From: Deltaproteobacteria bacterium
Lineage (GTDB): Bacteria > Myxococcota > Myxococcia > Myxococcales > Anaeromyxobacteraceae
DNA length: 64,000 nucleotides
Reading direction: 5' to 3'
NCBI GenBank assembly: GCA_016214955.1
Contig: JACRMN010000024.1
Span: 1-64,000 of the forward strand
The notes under the pieces were generated by a model. The model worked only from the letters and a program-made list of their open reading frames with translations. It did not search any database and was not told the origin of the DNA. Within the stretch, counting starts at the first letter, position 1. Every line of letters starts with the position of its first letter. The position numbers and the translations under genes were made by a program. Positions 62,779-64,000 of this stretch are shown one piece after another.

Positions 62779-64000
62779 CTAGGTGGGCCGGAAGCGGTCC
62801 GGCAGGTCGGCGAGGGCGACCGGGGTCTCCTCGCGCGTCTTCATGTCCTTGAGCTTCGCCTGGCCGCTGCCGACCTCCTTCTCGCCCAGGACCAGCGCGT
62901 AGCGGGCGCCCACCCGCTCCGCCTGCTTGAACTGGCGCGCCAGCTTGCCGCCGCGGGCGTCGAGGTCGCAGGCCACGCCGGCCCGGCGCAGCGCCACCGC
63001 CCGCGACAGGCACTCGCGGGCGCCGGCCTCGTCGGCCGAGATGAGGAAGAGCTCCGGCTGGCGCGAGGGCACCGGCCGTCCCACCGCCGCCATCACCATC
63101 GCCAGCCGCTCCTGCCCGATGGCGAAGCCGATGCCCGGCGTGGGCGGGCCGCCCAGCGTCTCCACGAGCTTGTCGTAGCGGCCGCCTCCGGCCACCGACG
63201 ACTGGGAGCCGATGGCGTCGCTGGTGAACTCGTAGGCGGTGCGGACGTAGTAGTCGAGGCCGCGCACCAGGCGCGTGTCCACGGTGAAGGGGATGCCGAG
63301 CGCGCCCAGGCCGCCGGTCACGGCGGCGTGGTGGGCGGCGCAGCCGGCACAGAGCCGGTCGAGGAGCCGCGGCGCCTGGGCCAGCACCGGCTGGCAGCCC
63401 TCCACCTTGCAGTCGAGCACGCGGAGCGGGTTGCGCTCCATGCGGTCGTTGCAGTCGACGCAGAGCTGGCCCTTGCGCTCGCGCAGCCAGCCCTGGAGCT
63501 CCTGCAGGTAGGCCGGGCGGCAGGACCCGTCGCCCACCGAGTTGAGCTTGAGCTGCACCGCCACGCCCAGCGCCGCGAAGAAGTCGGCGGCCATGGCGAT
63601 CTGCTCCACGTCGATGGCCGGCTCGGCGATGCCGAAGGCCTCGATGTCGAGCTGGTGGAACTGGCGGTAGCGCCCCTTCTGCGGCCGCTCGCGCCGGAAC
63701 ATGGGGCCGAGGGCGAACCACTTCTGCGGCCCCTCGACGTGCAGGCCGTGCTCGATGAAGGCGCGCACCAGGCCGGCGGTGGCCTCGGGGCGCAGGCAGA
63801 GCAGCTCCTCTCCCTTGTCCTCGAAGGCGTACATCTCCTTCTGGACGATGTCGGTGTTCTCGCCGACGCCGCGGGCGTAGAGCGCGGCGTGCTCCACCAC
63901 CGGGACGCGGACCTCGCGGTAGCCGTAGCGGCCGAAGAGCTCGCGGGCCACCTGCTCCATCTCCTGCCAGCGGCCCACCTCGGCCGGCAGGAGGTCGTTC
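62779..64000 (-). CDS. hisS: Histidyl-tRNA synthetase (cut by window edge)
   Basis: Class II synthetase. About 406 residues are visible; the N-terminus lies right of base 64000. Motif 2 is FALGPMFRRERPQKGRYRQF near the middle, histidine-specific motifs are VRGLDYYVRTAYEF and VAGGGRYDKLVETLGG, and the C-terminal anticodon domain ends LPDRFRPT. It precedes the TlpA-like gene on the same strand. Confidence 0.96.
   Translation of the reverse strand, partial: NDLLPAEVGRWQEMEQVARELFGRYGYREVRVPVVEHAALYARGVGENTDIVQKEMYAFEDKGEELLCLRPEATAGLVRAFIEHGLHVEGPQKWFALGPMFRRERPQKGRYRQFHQLDIEAFGIAEPAIDVEQIAMAADFFAALGVAVQLKLNSVGDGSCRPAYLQELQGWLRERKGQLCVDCNDRMERNPLRVLDCKVEGCQPVLAQAPRLLDRLCAGCAAHHAAVTGGLGALGIPFTVDTRLVRGLDYYVRTAYEFTSDAIGSQSSVAGGGRYDKLVETLGGPPTPGIGFAIGQERLAMVMAAVGRPVPSRQPELFLISADEAGARECLSRAVALRRAGVACDLDARGGKLARQFKQAERVGARYALVLGEKEVGSGQAKLKDMKTREETPVALADLPDRFRPT

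Overview
The window is chromosomal DNA of very high GC content that looks like a myxobacterium of the Anaeromyxobacter type (Myxococcota). The pointers are two NtrC-family sigma-54 activators with partner kinases, a PilZ domain fused to Hsp70, a PrkA-type kinase beside a second Hsp70, an AgmX/PglI-type TonB-like protein, a deltaproteobacterial hisC-cmk-ispH-rpsA order, and signs of selenocysteine use. This assignment is inferred from gene content only. Almost all of the window is core genome. I see no insertion sequence, prophage, integrase or CRISPR array.

Layout. 1-770 (minus): tRNA-Thr(TGT), tRNA-Tyr, tRNA-Gly, tRNA-Thr(GGT) and tuf, behind a near-consensus promoter. 771-4857 (minus): dnaK, rimK, a DsbD-alpha-like protein and rlmB. 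5077-7547: a lipid-kinase-like gene facing a PIN-PhoH ATPase. 7620-10207 (minus): ftsB overlapping a diguanylate cyclase. 10330-13810 (minus): an iron operon, fur-feoB-zinc ribbon-DtxR/FeoA, behind a Fur box. 14044-17760: membrane, HTH and FmdB proteins and an NtrC-type regulator. 17765-22066 (minus): a sensor kinase, a family 5 binding lipoprotein, a 24-residue peptide and a radical SAM/SPASM enzyme. 22367-26346: small unknowns, tRNA-Leu(CAA), a TPR-like protein, an in-frame-UGA selenoprotein and a second kinase/regulator pair. 26396-32196: dCMP deaminase, PrkA, a lid-less Hsp70 and a secreted repeat protein. 32358-36074: clpX, two unknown or AgmX-like genes, and truA. 36235-42593 (minus): a ribbon-helix-helix regulator, larE, a CysC-like kinase, pseudo-E1, TusA, ThiF, DsrE and PilZ-Hsp70. 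42651-46290: tRNA-Leu(GAG) and the gap-pgk-tpiA-secG operon. 46388-49904: small genes, a FAD dehydrogenase, a cupin and a SPOR protein. 49964-64000 (minus): argS, lapB-like, HIT, sppA, rpsA, ispH, an unknown, cmk, hisC, accA, miaA, a TlpA-like protein and hisS, which is cut by the window edge.

Most notable. (1) A glutaredoxin-like gene at 24018-24236 has TGA as codon 14 in a U-G-Y-T motif. It reads as one continuous family-like protein only if that UGA is decoded as selenocysteine. (2) A 24-codon ORF with a strong ribosome-binding site ends in CAHFGELY and lies 31 bp after a radical SAM/SPASM gene, so it is a candidate RiPP precursor and maturase pair. It is followed by a binding lipoprotein and a sensor kinase. 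(3) A sulfur-transfer cluster (DsrE, ThiF, TusA, a degenerate ThiF-like protein, a CysC-like kinase and LarE) is translationally coupled to a PilZ-Hsp70 fusion that keeps both c-di-GMP motifs. It pairs an active E1-like protein with a pseudo-E1.
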